A stretch of DNA of 64,000 nucleotides, from assembly GCA_033977485.1 (NCBI GenBank), contig CM066991.1, positions 128,297,999-128,361,998 of the forward strand, in the 5' to 3' direction. Shown in pieces: positions 34,561 to 47,340 of this stretch. Numbering within the stretch: position 1 is the stretch's first letter; every line of letters begins with the position of its first letter. Origin of the DNA: Hydrangea macrophylla (lineage: Eukaryota; Streptophyta; Magnoliopsida; Cornales; Hydrangeaceae). The notes under the pieces were generated by a model. That model worked only from the letters and a program-made list of their open reading frames with translations. It had not been told where the DNA came from and made no database searches. The translations under genes and the position numbers were made by a program.

Positions 34561-34619
34561 CCACGATTTTCTAATAATTTTCTAAAGTTTCTGCAACTGT
34601 ATTATTTAATATTATTTCT

Positions 34620-35320
34620 CAGTGTTTAGTACACTTTTTGGGACTCTAGGATAATTTTTGGGTAAATTATCATGTATTTATGATATTTTAGAGCATATGA
34701 TTTATGTTTATGGAGGTTTATTTAATTGCTTAAAATAGCCATAATACATTATTAATTTTTATAAATAATAAGGGACATAAGGGACACTGTTTTGAGACCA
34801 TATAAAATTTTGTGGGAGCCATAGATAATTTTTGGTAAATTATCTGAATCATATTAATATTTTAGAGCATACAATTGTGTGTTTTTGTACACATATTAAA
34901 TTGCTTAAAATATTTTTATTGATTATTAGTTCAAGGAATTAACACAATGTGTTTAGAACACTAGTGGTAGCTTGAGAAAATTATTTTAGTAAATTTTCTC
35001 GCTCTTTGGGATATATTTTAGAGCATATATATTGTGTTGTGTATACAATATTGATACTTAAAATGTAGTCAATTAAAGTTGTTAATTCTTGAACTTAATG
35101 AATGGTGTTTTTGTACACTGTTTGGAGACTTGAGAAAATTTTACGAATTATCTCATTTTTGTTTTGATATTTTAGAGCATAAAATTTATGCATATGAGCA
35201 TTTATTTAATTGCTTAAAATAGCCAAAATAGACTATTAATTTCTGAAATTAATGTGGGGTGTTTGGAACACCATATTAGACCACTGAAAATCTTTGGAGA
35301 ACAAATTCTTATAAATTTTT
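34620..35320. repeat. Diverged ~160-bp tandem repeat, four units
   Basis: ATTTTAGAGCATA recurs at about 34686, 34859, 35015 and 35169. Each is followed by TTTATTTAATTGCTTAAAATA-like text (shortened in some) and then GTTTNGNACACTNTTNGAGA. It is AT-rich, non-coding and of unknown origin within the copia interval. Confidence 0.7.
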
Positions 35321-36580
35321 TTTTGTATTTTTGGGAATTTTGTTGCTTATAGTTAATTTTGTTTAACTAAATCAATTTATTTCGTTAAATTATTTCAAAA
35401 TGTTTTTGGGCATTGATGAAATTCTGGAAATTTTTATTTATAATGAAAATTTTGATTTTCAATTAATTAAATTTTTCATAAGGTTTTAAATTAATTGTTA
35501 ATTTAAAGGGCCCTTAATAAATTGGTTTTAAATTATGTTTTAAGACCTAAAAATTAGGTTAAAATTAATGAAAAATTCAGGATTTTTTCATTGATTTTAC
35601 TTAGCTTATGGGAGCTATCCGGACTGTGCAATAATCATTTTATTGCACATTTTATTATTTTTAGAGGCTCATTGCATTGTTGGTCACGTTTAATTACTGT
35701 TGTTTGTGATTGTTGACCCGAGACCTCCAATCCTCCTCCTTAAATGATGTGGTGGATTAGTCCATTCTTTTTTTTTTAATAGACCGCATGAGCGCTTGAT
35801 GTGTGTGATTAATACATTTTAATCTGGCTTAAATGAATGGACAATAATTGACAATTTATAGAGCTTGTGTCCTCACGATGTATGTTTAAGGATGTTCTTG
35901 TATATGTTTATGAACAAAGCATCCCTATTTTTTTATGGGCTATAAATGTAATGTGAGGACGAGGGTTTTATTTCTTGTATTGGAAAAGCCTACTTGTAAA
36001 GGGATGGTTTTCTTTGTTCATACATCATACACTTGAATTACCTTAACATGAGCTCTAAGTTGTCAATTCGGACCCTCGTAGGGGTCCATGTGCATTTTTT
36101 GTTGTATGGCGCACTTTATATTTTGTGGATGATCTTAGATAGGTATTTGTACCATCTAATTGATGTTTGTTTAGAAAAATCAATTATAAAAGGTTTTTCT
36201 TGATTTACAAAATTAAGATTTGATTAATGAGCAATAGCGATTTTTTTGGTCTTAAATTGTAGAAAGGGGAAAACTCATTTGTAATTGGATTTTAAAACAA
36301 ACCTTATGAAATGTGCAAATAATAATGTCAATCCCTTGCGCATGTTCTCAAATATTATTCTTCAAATTTTTTTTGGATTCACAAAAACAAATATTTTCCA
36401 AACCACACTTTGTCGATCTTTATAAAAGTAACAAGTTTAAAAGGGACTAATTTTTTTGTAATATGGCACTGTAAAGTAACACACCGATAGAATGAGTAAG
36501 AGCTTATGGGTTTTATGCTTATTCTATGGTCCAACCCATTAAACCGAATAATGGGCCTCCGGCCCAATATCATTATAACC
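35321..36580. other. Copia leader or nested-element sequence, no gene
   Basis: AT-rich, no ORF or motif. The transition from nested sequence back to copia leader lies somewhere here. Confidence 0.4.
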
Positions 36581-37190
36581 TTAATAGCCTATAATACTTG
36601 GCTCGAGAAGGATCATAGCATGCGCTTTGTGATAAGCAGCATGCACCATGATCTTGTTGGGAAGTATGTGTACTACCCAATAGCCAAAGTATTATGAGAT
36701 CAGCTCAAATTTGTTTTCTATGGCACATTCACTACTAGATTAAGCATCTAGTTATGAAGTTCGGGAAAGTAAAGAAAACGTTCCAAGTACACGATGACTG
36801 GACATCTAAGGTCGATGACAAGTATGATTCGTGATTTCATAAAACTCGAACATCTTTACTGGCGAACTGCAGTTTCAGGCTATGATTAGTTCTTTGCCTG
36901 ATTCGCGGGTCCATAGAAAACAAATCATGATCCACAACGGAAATGTTAAATTTTTGGTTTTGACATTTTCTGACATATTGAGCTGAATACGGAGTGCCAA
37001 AAAAAAGTTTAGGCGAACCGTATAGCTACACTCTTAACTACTACTTCCATAAGTGGAAGTAAGCGCAAGGCTAGTGGGCCTGAACGCAATGGTAAGGGTA
37101 AACCCGCCTAGAGGCAGGGTGGGGCCAGCAAGTTTGCGCCCAAGGCTAATAAGGTGGAAGAGCGCAATCGAGGGCGTTTTTCAGTTCGGT
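36581..37190 (+). pseudogene. Decayed copia gag
   Basis: In shifting frames the text resembles a copia Gag: AYNTWLEKDHSMRFVISSMH near the start, then DQLKFVFYGTFTTRL, MIRDF, and a basic tail rich in G, K and R around 37050-37190. Several stops and frameshifts. Recognition is by similarity to known copia Gag phrasing only. Confidence 0.6.
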
Positions 37191-37289
37191 AGTAATAGGA
37201 TGGACATTTTTGGGTAGTAGTGTTACTAGGACATGGTTATCTAGGGATAACTGCTTAAGAATTGTTTTCATAAATTCTGGTTTCCTCTG

Positions 37290-38010
37290 TCATTCATTTA
37301 TTCTGAGATAAAGCATGCTAGACTTGAACGCATAAGATGTGATAGGATGACTTGATTAGCTCGAGAAGCCCTTTTGGGCCCACTCGCTAAGGTTGACCTA
37401 TCTATGTGTCAGTCTTGCTTAGTTGGAAAAGCATGCCGAAAGCCTTTTAGAGAGGCTATTAGAGCTACTCAAGCATTAGAGCTAGTTCACTCAAATATCT
37501 GTGGACCTATGGTTGTAAAGGCACGTCATGGCGCCACTTCTTTTCTCACTTTTATAGATGATTTCGCGCGATGTGAGGATCGCGAGTATTTATCTAATCA
37601 GTTCTGGGAACTATGTGAAGAAAAAGGGGAAACACAGATAACTTTATGTTCCGGAAACTCCGCAACAATATGGTGTTGCAGAAAGAAGGAATAGGACATT
37701 CCTAGATATGGCTAGGACTATGATGGCGCAAGTCAACCTCCCAAAGTTGTTTTAGGGGGATGTACTCTTGATTGCTGCCTACATACTAGAGTGCCTCTTC
37801 TCAGTCAATTCCCTCTACCTCCTTATGAGCTATGGAAAGGCGAAAAGCTCATTTTTGAGCATTTGTGCCCATGGAGCTCAGGAGGTTATGTTCACTATAC
37901 CTCGCATAAGTGCGAGAAACTACGCTCAAGAGCTAAAAAGTGTACCTTTATAAGGTATTCTAATAGCTCGACATCCATGTTACGTATAATGAACAAACGG
38001 GTATAGGAAT
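37290..38010 (+). pseudogene. Decayed copia integrase
   Basis: 37374-37694 keeps the pre-integrase C-X2-C pair (CQSCLVGKACRKPF) and an integrase start with LVHSNICGPM and FLTFIDDFAR. An internal deletion removes the middle of the core and leads straight to GEYLSNQF-like and ELWKGEK-like text at about 37580-37960. Stops present; not functional. Confidence 0.75.
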
Positions 38011-38439
38011 GACAGAAATGGTGCCACATGATATTGAGAATGACTTCCACAAATCTGTATTACTAAGAGATATTTTGACCTCTATGAGTTGGAGGATGTT
38101 GAAGACAACATACCATCTTTAAGCGAAGGTGGGAAGATTGAGAATCCACATCTATTAATCGCTGTAAAATGGTACTAGTCTCCACCCGAGTGGGAGTACA
38201 CCGCTAGGCGCTAGTGGGAGTGTACCAGATAATGGGAGTGCATCACTAGGCACTCAAGATTCTCAGTTAGTATACTGTATGGTGATGAGGAAACAGTTCC
38301 CTATCGCTGTTTTGAAATTGAGGAAGACATTTTCATATATGTGCAAATGTGTGCACAAGTGGATGAGGATATGCCTGCTTCTTTTGTTGAAGCATTTTTC
38401 TTCGTCAGCTATAGCTGAGTGGATAGTTGCTATGCCAGA

Positions 38440-39640
38440 TAAGAAGAGCTCTATGGACGCAAATAAAGTCTGGGAGTAGTTGACATTCCGCCTGTGCGTA
38501 AGACTATTGGAGACAAGTATGTTTTCAAAATCTAACGCAAGACAGATGGTTCAATTGACAAGTATTAGGCGCGCCTTGTGGCGATAGTTTGTACCCAAAG
38601 AGGGTATAGACCATAGAAACATGTTCTCCCAAAGGGTGAGATCTGACTCCATTCGCCTTATCCTAGCAATTGTCGCATATTTAGTTTTTGGACCTTTTTT
38701 AGTTGGATGTTTAAACTGTTCTTTTCTCAATGGAGAACAAGACGACGAGATAAATATGGATCATCCCATTGGTGTTGTGACCAAAGGGAATAAGCGCAAA
38801 AGTGTGCTGTCTCAAACGATTTGTTTATTATCTCAAGCTAGCAATCGACTAGGCAGTGGTACAATGTGTGTACATTAAACGGTCCAAGAAAATTGTTCTA
38901 ATTCTTTATATGTTGATGACATCCTGAAAGCTAGGGATGAGATGAGTTCCATTGTCGCCACTTAAGAGTGGTTGTCCTCTCAGTTTGAGATTAAGGACAT
39001 GGGTGATTCCAACTATGTGTTGAAAGTTTAGACTGTGAGATATTGTTCTCAGAAGCTCCTCTGTTTGTCTCAAGGGACTTACAAGAGGTAGGTTCTTGAA
39101 CGTTTTCACATGAAAAACTGAAAACCCATAGACATCTTATTTTTTTGGGGACTCTCCTCGACCTTAGATCAATGTCTTAAGAATAATGAGAAGAGGAAAC
39201 AAATGTCCAGTTTTCCATATGCGTCCGCAATGGGGAATCTGAAGTATGCTAATGTGTGTACTCGGTCAAATGTCTGCTATGCGGTTTGTTTAATTAGTCG
39301 TTACCGTAGCAACTATGGTCCTATCACTAGAGAGTAGTGAAGAGTATCTTGTAATATGTTCGCAGAAGTACTGTGGACCTTGCCTTATGCTCTCCACGAT
39401 GGAAGCATATATAATAGTGGTGTGCTCTGTAGCTGTTAGAGAAGCTGTTTTGGTTGAAGAGTTTTTGCAGTGGCTAGGCTCTTTATCTCATAGTGATGAG
39501 GTTGTGCTCATCGAAGGTGATAGCACGTAAGCCTAAGCATATGCAAAAGATTTCAAAACCATTCTAGCACGTGTCACATTTGAGATGTGGTTTGCGCAAA
39601 GGGAAGTTGTCTTAAGGCACATCTCCATTGCGGGATTTGA
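38440..39640 (+). pseudogene. Decayed copia reverse transcriptase / RNase H
   Basis: Fragments in all three frames: KTIGDKYVFK, ICLLSQASNR-like text, a YVDD-like YVDDI at about 38911, and an RNase H-like block near 39315-39640 ending with HISI. Dense stops. Identification is modest but fits the position in the element. Confidence 0.6.
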
Positions 39641-39802
39641 TGTGCTTAGACATTTTATTGTGGTATTGACATTATTATTCAAGTTTTTTTTTTTTTATAA
39701 ACTAGTTGGTTTCCATATATATATATTTGTTATAAATGGAATGAATGCACATTTCTTATATGTCACCGGGCTTGAATCGACCTGCTCACACGGGTGATTC
39801 AC

Positions 39803-39941
39803 CTTGGCGCCGAGATAGCGAACTAGGACATGCGTGTCCATGGCGCTTAGATGGCGTGCAAGATGAGACATGTGTTCATGGCGCTTAGATAACTAGCTAG
39901 GACATGTGTGTCTATAGCGCTTAGAAAGCGAGCTTGAACAC
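39803..39941. repeat. 36-38 bp tandem repeat x4 in copia 3' region
   Basis: Units starting TTGGCGCC or ATGGCGCTTAGATAGC at about 39803, 39840, 39878 and 39914, each containing GACATGTGTGTC. Between RNase H and the 3' LTR. Confidence 0.8.
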
Positions 39942-40839
39942 TTATATATATGCAGTATAAGAACAACGAGCTAGATATAAACCCTATTATTTCTATATGT
40001 CGCCTTAGATGGATCTAAGATGAGACCTTATACTTGGTCGAACATAGAGATATCCCACGACTCTATGTAGCCTGTTTATAGCCGAATGTGAGTTTTCAGA
40101 CGGGCGCCAGGAGTGGCGACTGTGCTGGAAAACTCTGGTTAGACGTTTTGTGTAACGTCTAGACTAAAATTTGTATGGCATTACTTGTTTTCCAAACATA
40201 GAGTGACATGCCCATTTTTATGGAAGAACGCCATAGCATACATTTCATATTGTATGTGCTTTTGCGATCGATTTTGGAGTAGTGAATGGATTCCTCTTCA
40301 TTGCTGTGTGAGCCATGTAGCATATCCAAGACATTGGTTATCCTACAAACTGGTTGCCTTCACGACTTGAGACTATGTCATGAAGAGGACGCTTGATGAC
40401 AGCTACTTTAGCATGCTATCCTAGGACGACGAGACAATTCTGTTCTATGGGGCGTACGGTCAAGTTAGTCGGATTGACATGTGGGCTCAGGGAAGACCAT
40501 TCAATAACACACCATATTTTTGTGACTCATTAGCAGGCCTGCGACAATCGTAATTTGTTACTGATATGTCATGAGTACATTACATTGAGGTGGTGCAACA
40601 ATTCTTTTCACCGAGGGATTGAGAATACTGTGTCCGGTGTGGTTGAATCGTCTAAGGCATACACGAGAAGCTTCCGAGTGATGTGTTTTGCTGATTATGG
40701 TGATGATTTGGCATTACACTCCTGTCACTGTACTTTCTTTTCGTAAGGTCGCACGTTCTATTTCCCTGTATGAAGAGATGAGAAGTTCTATTTTCGAGAG
40801 ATTGGTTTTAGTACTAGCCCTATGTGGGTGAGTGAGAGA
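39942..40839 (+). other. Non-coding 3' region of the copia element
   Basis: About 0.9 kb without a convincing ORF before the 3' LTR. Small ORFs near 40185 and 40555 are not recognisable. Confidence 0.5.
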
Positions 40840-41264
40840 TGTAAGAAATATGTGGGCCATACGGGCACCCACATACATTGGACCGGGTCCAATAGGCCTT
40901 GGCTCTTGGAGCCCTAGGATTTGGGGAATGTGTGTGTGTATATATATATGATATATATCACACATATGAAACCAACCTAGATGATATACATCAGCCTCTC
41001 TCTCTCTCTCTCTCCCTACGGTTCTCTCTCTAGCTAATCACCAAGGAGCTTGGGATTTAGAACGTGGTATCATCGGAGATTGCTCAAGAAGCTTTCTCTG
41101 CGACTAATACGATGCATAAGAGAGTACACAGAGGCAACATGGAGCAGCAGATCGTGGGTGAAGACGTCGGGCTCGTAACAACACCGTTCAGCGATCCGTC
41201 GGGCTATTCTGCTAGGTAACGAACATATGCCCGGCTCGTATGCTTGCGTGCATATTAATTTACA
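40840..41264 (+). repeat. 3' LTR of the plus-strand copia element
   Basis: 425 bp, close match to 32109-32525, followed directly by the CAAAC target duplication. Confidence 0.93.
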
Positions 41265-41269
41265 CAAAC

Positions 41270-42116
41270 AAACAAAAAAATTTAAGGAAAAGAAAAAAAG
41301 AAAGAAAGAAAAAGAAAAAAAAATGGAATTTGTAAATTTAACACCAAGAGAGCAATGAAAGTCGAGAAAGTTTGTTTTTTATGCCAAGACTATATAAATA
41401 GATAATACTTTTAGATCAAAGGGCTTATGGGGCATTTGTAGAACTATTTGGAGGCATGAAAATTTGAATGTTTGTGTGTGTCTGTGTGTATGGGTTTTAT
41501 TGTGTTTTTAAGTATTTCTTCACTCAACGAGAAGTGCTTGAATACCATTAGGAACTTTGTCACTTTTTTTTTTTTTGGAAAACTTTATCTCGATCACTTT
41601 CGATGTAATATAACTTTCCTTGCAATGCCTTTTGAGTAATCAAAATTTGTATAGAAATCTGAGTATTTTAGACGAAGCAAACACAAGGAGGAGATAGTAA
41701 AAAATTAAAAAATATATTGGAATTTCATTGTATAAGCCTATGCATGAGGTTGTCCATGGCTAAATGATTCTTTTAGGCCATGTTTGGATGGTGGAGGGGG
41801 ATTGGACAATTAGTCCCATTTAATTGATAGTCCCGGGACTAATAATACCACATTTCTCATGGTATAACTTAGTCCCCATATGGAGAACTATTCTGTTAAA
41901 ATGGACAATTAGTCCCGAGCAAAGTGGTCTTACCAAACATTGGACTATTCAATTAAATTGGGACTATTAATCCAATCCCATACTATCCCTTCCTTAATCC
42001 TGCGAAACAAACGAGGCCTTATTTTCTTCAATGGTTTCTTATTCCATAACTGTGTTCCATGGTTTGTATTTCTGAATGGAATTTTGGGAATAACTGTTAC
42101 CATCATGTTAATTTGA
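41270..42116. other. Intergenic with one MITE-like foldback
   Basis: About 41775-42020 begins AGGCCATGTTTGGATGG and ends AAACAAACGAGGCCT, with inverted TTAGTCCC/GGGACTA arms inside; likely a MITE without a clear TSD. The rest shows nothing. Confidence 0.5.
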
Positions 42117-42632
42117 AAATCGTGTACCCTATCGTTAGATAAGAGGATTTAAGGACTACCCTGTATTTTTTGCGTTTTTTGCATAAGTGAAAGTATATAT
42201 GGAAATTAAAAAATGATTCATTCAAATTTCAATCTGTTTCTTACATCACGTTGAAGTACTTTTGAATCTACTTCAGCCAAAAAGTAATTTTGAGGCCTTA
42301 ACCTACTTTTCAAATGCATGTGGACTTAAATGCATGTGCACTTAGATAATGATTCTAGATAAGCCCTAAATTTACACTTTTCAGGCAAATTAGAAAATTT
42401 TAGTTTGGCTCTTACGTTGGAACAGAGGCACACCAAAGAAATAGAGTGTCGGTGAACACACACATTGAATTTATATACTGAAGTGCATGCAACATTTCTT
42501 GTTGGATGTGTGGGTGTAGTGAGCCATTTGGTAGGTGTATTTAGCAACTTTCAAAAAATAACTTGGTAGATCTTTAATTTATAAAACTGTAGAACCCTAG
42601 AGTAGTAAAATCACAGCCCTAAGACCATATCA
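42117..42632 (-). repeat. Duplicated copia leader next to the left LTR
   Basis: This 0.5 kb, including a PBS-like minus-strand TGGTCTTAGGGC, matches the leader just inside the right LTR at 52676-53216. It therefore lies outside the 3' LTR where flanking DNA would be expected. It suggests a tandem or recombined element, of which this is the truncated neighbour. Confidence 0.75.
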
Positions 42633-43040
42633 TGTTAGATTATCAGGATATAATATATAATAGAATACATACCTATATCCATTGTAACAATTACCAAACC
42701 TTAGAAGAATGATGATGATCAGTTATGTCTTACTCAGTCAAATCTCTTGAGTTCTTTAATGGATTCCTTTTCTGGATGGGATGAAGGAGGAAGTAGTATA
42801 TATGATTTGACATATTGGGGACCATAACCTATATGTCTTTATATACTGATATGTTAGGGTTCCCATTATTCCTAACAAGGTCAGTATTTGGTATCCACTC
42901 ATTAAAACCATACCCAGTTGAAGTCCATAGGCTTCCTACAATTAGACCACATAATATAAGCCCATTTAATTAATAGCCCTTATAATATAATTGATAATAA
43001 TATGTTGCCCACTCTTATTAGGAAATACAATTTTCTAACA
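42633..43040 (-). repeat. 3' LTR of the minus-strand copia element
   Basis: 408 bp with perfect TGTTAG/CTAACA termini. A minus-strand TATA-like stretch lies near 42838-42848. Confidence 0.85.
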
Positions 43041-43056
43041 AACTCCCACTTGGGCT
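43041..43056 (-). other. Polypurine tract
   Basis: The minus strand reads GCCCAAGTGGGAGTT immediately before the LTR start TGTTAG. It fixes the polarity of the element. Confidence 0.7.
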
Positions 43057-43479
43057 ACATATGACTCTTGAACAATTATATTACATGTTTAGACGCGCAT
43101 ATGTATGCTATTTATCTTTGAACTTCACTTTAGTTTCAATCTGATCCATTTCCTATATTAATATGGGATCAAGGCGGCTTTCGTCACACATAATCGTAAC
43201 TAGACCTTCAATGGTCACCATACCAACACATTCAATGACATAGATCAAGTACGGATGAGTAGCATGGAAATTACATGCAATGTGATCTCAAACATGCCTA
43301 TTTTCAACTGGTCATACTTTAGTCTTTATTGAGATCAATCCAAAATAATGCAAAACGCATATAGAAAATAATTAGATTCAGAGACAAACCATAATCCATC
43401 AACTTTATTCTGCAGAAAATAAAAAAAAAACCACATAAATGTCAAAAATAGAACATCCAAAGTTAACTTCCACTAAACC

Positions 43480-43960
43480 AAAGTATCGTTAGACAACATA
43501 ACACCCATATGAGCAGTGTGCTTGTGAAAGACCTTAGGAGGTAATCCCTTGGTCAGCGGATCCTCAATCATGGAGTTTGTCCCTATATGTTCTATCAAAA
43601 TTTGACCACTCTGAACTCTTTCCTTAACAACCAGAAACTTTTATTGTCACAGTATATCTTTAATGGCCTTTCAATGCCATCTACCACACGCAGTCCAGTG
43701 ACAAAGCTTCACAATCATATCCCATGATTGGATGCCTCATAACAGGCTATGAACTCCGCAGCCATGGTTGAAGAAGCTATGAGTGTCTGCTTAGCACTCT
43801 TTCAAGATATAGCTCCTCCAGCCAGCATGTAAACATAGCCTAACGTGGATCGCTTACTGTCTTGGAATCCAGCAAAATCGAAATCAGAATACCCGATGAT
43901 CTCCAAACGATCTGATCTCCGATACGTGAGCATGTAGTCCTTTATTCTCTATAAATACCG
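43480..43960 (-). pseudogene. Copia RNase H remnant
   Basis: Minus-strand reading gives YSDFDFAGFQDSKRSTLGYV and SSTMAAEFIACYEAS, the copia RNase H core, interrupted by several stops. Confidence 0.75.
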
Positions 43961-44427
43961 CATAATCCGTTTGGCTGCTTTCCAATGATCCATTCATGGG
44001 TTACCCAAATATCTGCCCAATACTCCCACTGAACTTTGTGATATACACAGTCATCAACCACATTCGCCTCAAAACCATACGAGGTGATTACTTGATGGAA
44101 CTTGTGATACCATTGACGGGAAGCCTGCTTGAGAAACGCTGTCTTAACATCCATCTGATGTAGCTCTAAATCAAAATGAGCCACAAGTGCCATTATTGTC
44201 CTGAAAGAGTCTTTCGATGAAACTGGAGAGAAAGTCTCTTTATAATCTTTGCCTTCCCTTTGAGTGAAACCCTTGGCGACTAGACGAACCTTATATCTCT
44301 CTACATTGCCCTTTGAATCCCTTTTGGTTTTAAATATCCATTTGCAACCATTGGGCTTCATTCCTTCAGGCAATTCGACAAGATCCCAAACGTCATTGTC
44401 TTTCATAGATTTCAACTCATCATTCAT
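43942..44427 (-). pseudogene. Copia reverse transcriptase, internally deleted
   Basis: Starts NDELKSMKDNDVWDLVELP and carries KWIFKTKRD, RLVAKGFTQREGKDY and MDVKTAFL. The text then jumps straight to KQASRQWYHKFH, so about 45 codons of the RT palm are missing in frame. After DDCVYHK another deletion and frameshift remove the FVDDM catalytic box. Non-functional. Confidence 0.88.
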
Positions 44428-45191
44428 GGCATCAATCCACTTTTGAGAGTTAGAACTTTGTTGGCTTGGTGAAAGTTGATTGGATCATCTTCCACTATCC
44501 CTATGTCAAATTCATGTTCTTGGAGAAATACAATGTAATCATCCGGAATTGCTTTTCTCCTTTCCCTAGTGGATCTTCTTAATGGCATCTCCTCTTGAGG
44601 TTGTTGAGTTTGCACTTCAGGTATAATTTCTTCATTTTGCACAGGGAGCTCTTGTACATTGTCTTGAATATTTGAATTTGTATCTTGAACAATGTCACGA
44701 ATAGGAACCTGAACATTGTCAATAGCAACATGATTAGGAATAAATTCCTCTTCAAAGACAATGTCTCTAACCTTATCTCCCCCCACAAACTCAACTTCCT
44801 CAAGAAATCTTGCATTTCCCGTTTCAAAAAATGTTCTAGTAGTGGGATCATAAAACTTAAAGCCCCGAGAGCGTTCAGCGTATCCAACAAAGTAGCAACT
44901 AATTGTTCTTGAGTCCAATTTCTTTTCATGTGGCCTATAAGGTCGTGCCTCAGCTGGACAACCCCAAATGTGTAAATGCCTAATGCTAGGCTTCTTTCCA
45001 GTCCATAATTCATAAGGGGTTTTGGTTACTACTTTACTTGGAACCCTGTTAAGGATATATGCTACAGTCTTTAGTGCTTCTCCCCAGAGTGATTCTGGTA
45101 GAAAAGAATGACTAATCATACTTCTTACCATGTCCTCAAGTGTTCTGTTTCGTCTTTCAGCTACACCATTCATGCTAGGTTTGCCTGGCAT
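44424..45191 (-). pseudogene. Copia integrase C-terminal half and linker
   Basis: Begins with [20 protein letters not shown] (the catalytic Glu region), then [31 protein letters not shown], an [15 protein letters not shown] linker and acidic spacer. A frameshift near 44455-44462 separates it from the RT frame. Confidence 0.9.
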
Positions 45192-45997
45192 TATGTATTG
45201 AGGGACGATACTATATTCCTCTAGGAATTTAGCAAAGGGTCCTGGACGTTGTTCACCTGATCCGTCATATCTACCATAGTACTCACCACCACGGTCAGAT
45301 TTGACAGCCTTAATTTTCTTGCCAAGTTGAAGTTCAACTTCGGTTTTAAATGACTTGAAAACATCTAGGGACTGTGACTTCTCATGTATTAAATATAGGT
45401 ACCCATATCTTGAGTAGTCGTCTATGAACGTAATGCAATATTTTTGTCCATTCCAAAAGGTTGTAGGGAATGGACCACATATATATCAGTGTGAATGAGT
45501 TCTAAGACGTCTGTACACCTGTTGGCACCTAATTTCCTTATGTTTGTCTATTTTCCCTTAATGCACTCAATGCAGACTTGAAAGTCTGTCAAATCTAAGG
45601 GGCCAAGAATTCCATCACTCACAAGTCTCTCAATTCTCTGTTTAGAGATATGGCCTAATCGCTTGTGCCATAAGGTGGCAGAATTCTCACTTAATTTTCT
45701 CTTTGTACCTCATAAATTAGTATACAGAATTTCATTATAGGAAGTAACATTGTCAAGCATATAAAGATTATCAATCAAAGAACCGGTACCAATAAGTTTT
45801 GAATCTTGAAATAGACTAACTTTATTATTTTCAAAAGAACAAGTACAACCAGATTTGTCCAAATTAGAAACAGAAACTAAATTCCGTCTAAAAGACGGTG
45901 CAACAAAAGTCTCAATCAAATCCAAATAAACACCAGTCTTTAATAATAATCTAAAATTTCCTATAGCTTCTATTGTAACTTTCTTGCCATCGCCCAC
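45192..45997 (-). pseudogene. Copia pre-integrase / integrase N-terminal part
   Basis: 45710-45997 holds the protease-integrase linker (GDGKKVTIEAIGNF and SFRRNLVSVSNLDKSGC). Then come LWHKRLGHISKQRIERL, C-X2-C and the core with [13 protein letters not shown] and [14 protein letters not shown], with stops and frameshifts between. The upstream end is cut at 46034 by the nested LTR. Confidence 0.82.
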
Positions 45998-46689
45998 AAA
46001 GATGAATCTTTCAGCATCAGTTGGCGGCCGGCTCTGTCACGCCCCGACGTAGCATAAATAAGGAAAGCGTTTAATTTCCTTTATGGACCCGTAGGTCGCG
46101 ACAGTTTGAAGGATCGATTCCGTCCCAAACGTCGAATAACAATAAACAAGAATCAGAGTAGAGCAATCAAAGCTTACAAATATTTTTCTAACTTATTACA
46201 TAATATAATTCTGAGTCTCTAAAGGCACAACCGCCTTAAATCAAATCAATAACTTATTGTCTATCACAGTCATCCTTATTACAAAATCAGTTCAACTTAA
46301 AGCATATGAAAGTAAATTCTGTTTCCAGCAGTTGTTTCTCAATTTGCATAGTCGTAATGCTCAGCCTGATCATAACCTGAAAAACCTGAACACGAATGTC
46401 TAGGACGCATCAACGCCGTCAGCTTCAAGAAGCTGGTGAGTATTAAAAACATAACTTTGAATGTAAAACATATTCATTTACCTCTTTACATATCTCATTT
46501 AATCCGATATTAAAACAAGGAGTTCATTTTAGGAAACAACCCCAATATTATTTAAAAGATATATTTCTCGTATATGTGACCGTGTATGAGAACAATGCAC
46601 CATCTCATATTACCAACTCTTTTCTCTCGACAAGACCCAACAACCCACCACCTCACACCAGTATCTTTGAAATACTCCGATAGCCACAT

Positions 46690-47040
46690 TTTAGCACAGG
46701 GGTGCCAGGGAATGTCCAGTTTGCCTCACACTTTAGTCCGGGGTACCAGGGAGTGTCTAATGCCTCACACTTTGAATACCTAATCCGCCATGCAAATACC
46801 GGAGGAACCCTCGCGCAGTATCCAGACTCGGGAATCAGGGAGTGTCCGTAGGCCACACTTTAGAACTACGTACCATGGGTGCCAGGGAATGTCCAAGTTC
46901 GGCGTCACACACTTTAACGCTACCATGGGTGTCAGGGAGTGTCCAATTTTGCCACCGTCGCATTTTAAAGACACTCTCACCGCAATCTCAACACGTCACA
47001 CTTTGGTACACAACAACCAAGGAGTGTCCACAACACAATC
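46690..47040. repeat. Diverged tandem repeat in LTR A
   Basis: About six units with the core CAGGGARTGTCC followed by CCACACTTTA; cores near 46708, 46748, 46838, 46883, 46934 and 47018. Spacing is 40-90 bp. Confidence 0.75.
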
Positions 47041-47340
47041 TCAATCTCATACTCTTTCCACACTGACCATTACTCTTTCCCACACTGACTGACACCTACA
47101 TGCATGTACCACTGACTCCACATGTATGTCATAAACCTTAAACATAAAGGAAATTCGCTAAATTAAAGGAACAACGTACGTACGAGGATTTATGAGTCGT
47201 AATTCATTGATTTCATCGCCCAAACATAACCAATAGGCTTCTGATTTAGTAAATTTCCCCAAACGGGACCTTAATAGTTTATAAGATACCACCCAAACAG
47301 TTCCTTATCACAAAACAAGCACAATTCGAAACTGCAAGAA

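Larger units (their letters stand above)
32109..41264 (+). mobile_element. Ty1/copia retrotransposon, complete ends, dead coding region
   Basis: LTRs at 32109-32525 and 40840-41264 begin TGTAAGAAATAT and end TTAATTTACA. The 5-bp target duplication CAAAC is present at 32104-32108 and 41265-41269. The PBS TGGTATCAGAGCC lies two bases after the 5' LTR, and the 3' LTR is preceded by a purine-rich GTGGGTGAGTGAGAGA. Gag, integrase and RT/RNase H remnants follow in copia order (integrase before RT) but contain many stops and deletions. A foreign LTR-like sequence begins at 32759 inside the leader. Confidence 0.92.

Noticed and set aside
36900..36930. Right end of the nested LTR at a GAAAA after CCATA
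   Set aside because: The end would read TATGGACC on the minus strand, not an LTR start; probably chance.
42123..43040. A single 0.92-kb copia LTR
   Set aside because: The 408-bp unit has proper TG/CA inverted ends and a PBS-like site follows it; the long version lacks a PBS at its end. Kept as an alternative in the findings.
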